Shown: one piece after another, positions 5,274-5,382 of the stretch
Numbering within the stretch: the first letter of the stretch is position 1
How the letters are laid out: each line of letters opens with the position of its first letter
Notes under the pieces: model-generated
The model's database searches: none
Seen by the model: only the letters and a program-made list of their open reading frames with translations
What the model was told of the DNA's origin: nothing
Translations under genes and position numbers: made by a program
Assembly: GCA_021828925.1 (NCBI GenBank)
Contig: JAJZCT010000270.1
Location: forward strand, 1 to 5,382
Source of the DNA: Planctomycetota bacterium
GTDB lineage: Bacteria > Planctomycetota > Phycisphaerae > WQYP01
Reading direction: 5' to 3'
DNA: 5,382 bases

Positions 5274-5382
5274 ATGACGGAAGTTGAAATTGCGGACGGT
5301 AAACTGGTGGTTCGCGTGATCGGCTGGGATAAAATCTGGTCACTCAAGAGTAGCTTGGAAATTCCCCTCCAGCACGTTATCG
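5274..5382 (+). CDS. Small uncharacterised protein, N-terminus only (3' end beyond window)
   Basis: Thirty-six codons are visible, beginning MTEVEIADGKLVVRVIGWDK and continuing IWSLKSSLEIPLQHVI. AAAGG at 5260-5264 lies 9 nt upstream and a promoter candidate at 5204-5232 precedes it. The pattern of a short beta strand (KLVVRVIG), a W-x-K-I-W-S-L-K helix-like turn and the phrase LEIPLQHV resembles a widespread family of small uncharacterised bacterial proteins of roughly 100-150 residues, which I recall as PH-like beta folds. No enzymatic motif, signal peptide or membrane segment is seen in the visible part. It is transcribed divergently from the LuxR gene, with 681 bp between the two starts, so shared regulation is possible but not shown. 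The assignment as a real gene is fairly sure; the function is unknown. Confidence 0.75.
   Translation, partial: MTEVEIADGKLVVRVIGWDKIWSLKSSLEIPLQHVI

Overview
The window shows the left part of an accessory locus on the minus strand and a divergent plus-strand gene at the right edge. The base composition is moderately GC-rich. The LuxR-type protein and the small right-edge protein resemble families I associate with Planctomycetota and related phyla. I therefore lean towards a planctomycete or other PVC-type bacterium, but that is an inference from family resemblance only.

Layout on the minus strand, in transcription order from right to left. (1) 4592-3783 is a complete 269-residue LuxR-type HTH transcriptional regulator, with a good GGGGAG ribosome site and a good sigma70-like promoter (TTGACT-18-TATATT) about 130 nt upstream. 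(2) 3705-3058 is a remnant of an IS110-family transposase. It has lost the first catalytic Asp of the DEDD set and the whole C-terminal Transposase_20 half. (3) 3057-2770 is a 288-bp stretch of unrecognised sequence that stays open in the same frame. (4) 2769-1 is a large SNF2-type DEAD/DEAH helicase. Its 923 residues in the window carry all the main helicase motifs, and its 3' end lies off the left edge. Helicases of this type are often found in anti-phage islands with methylases and other partners, but no partner gene is visible here.

The transposase remnant, the 288-bp linker and the helicase share one uninterrupted frame with no stop codon from 3960 to 1. Automatic gene callers may therefore fuse them or misplace the helicase start.

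The right part (4593-5273) is a 680-bp intergenic region. It holds the LuxR promoter and leader, several short palindromes, and an array of 9-bp repeats: three TGCAGTACA-like units on the left and five TGTACTGCA-like units in opposite orientation on the right, about 100 bp apart. A plus-strand promoter candidate and a small gene starting at 5274 follow. The repeat array is the most unexplained structure in the window. The fused transposase/helicase frame is the most consequential for annotation.
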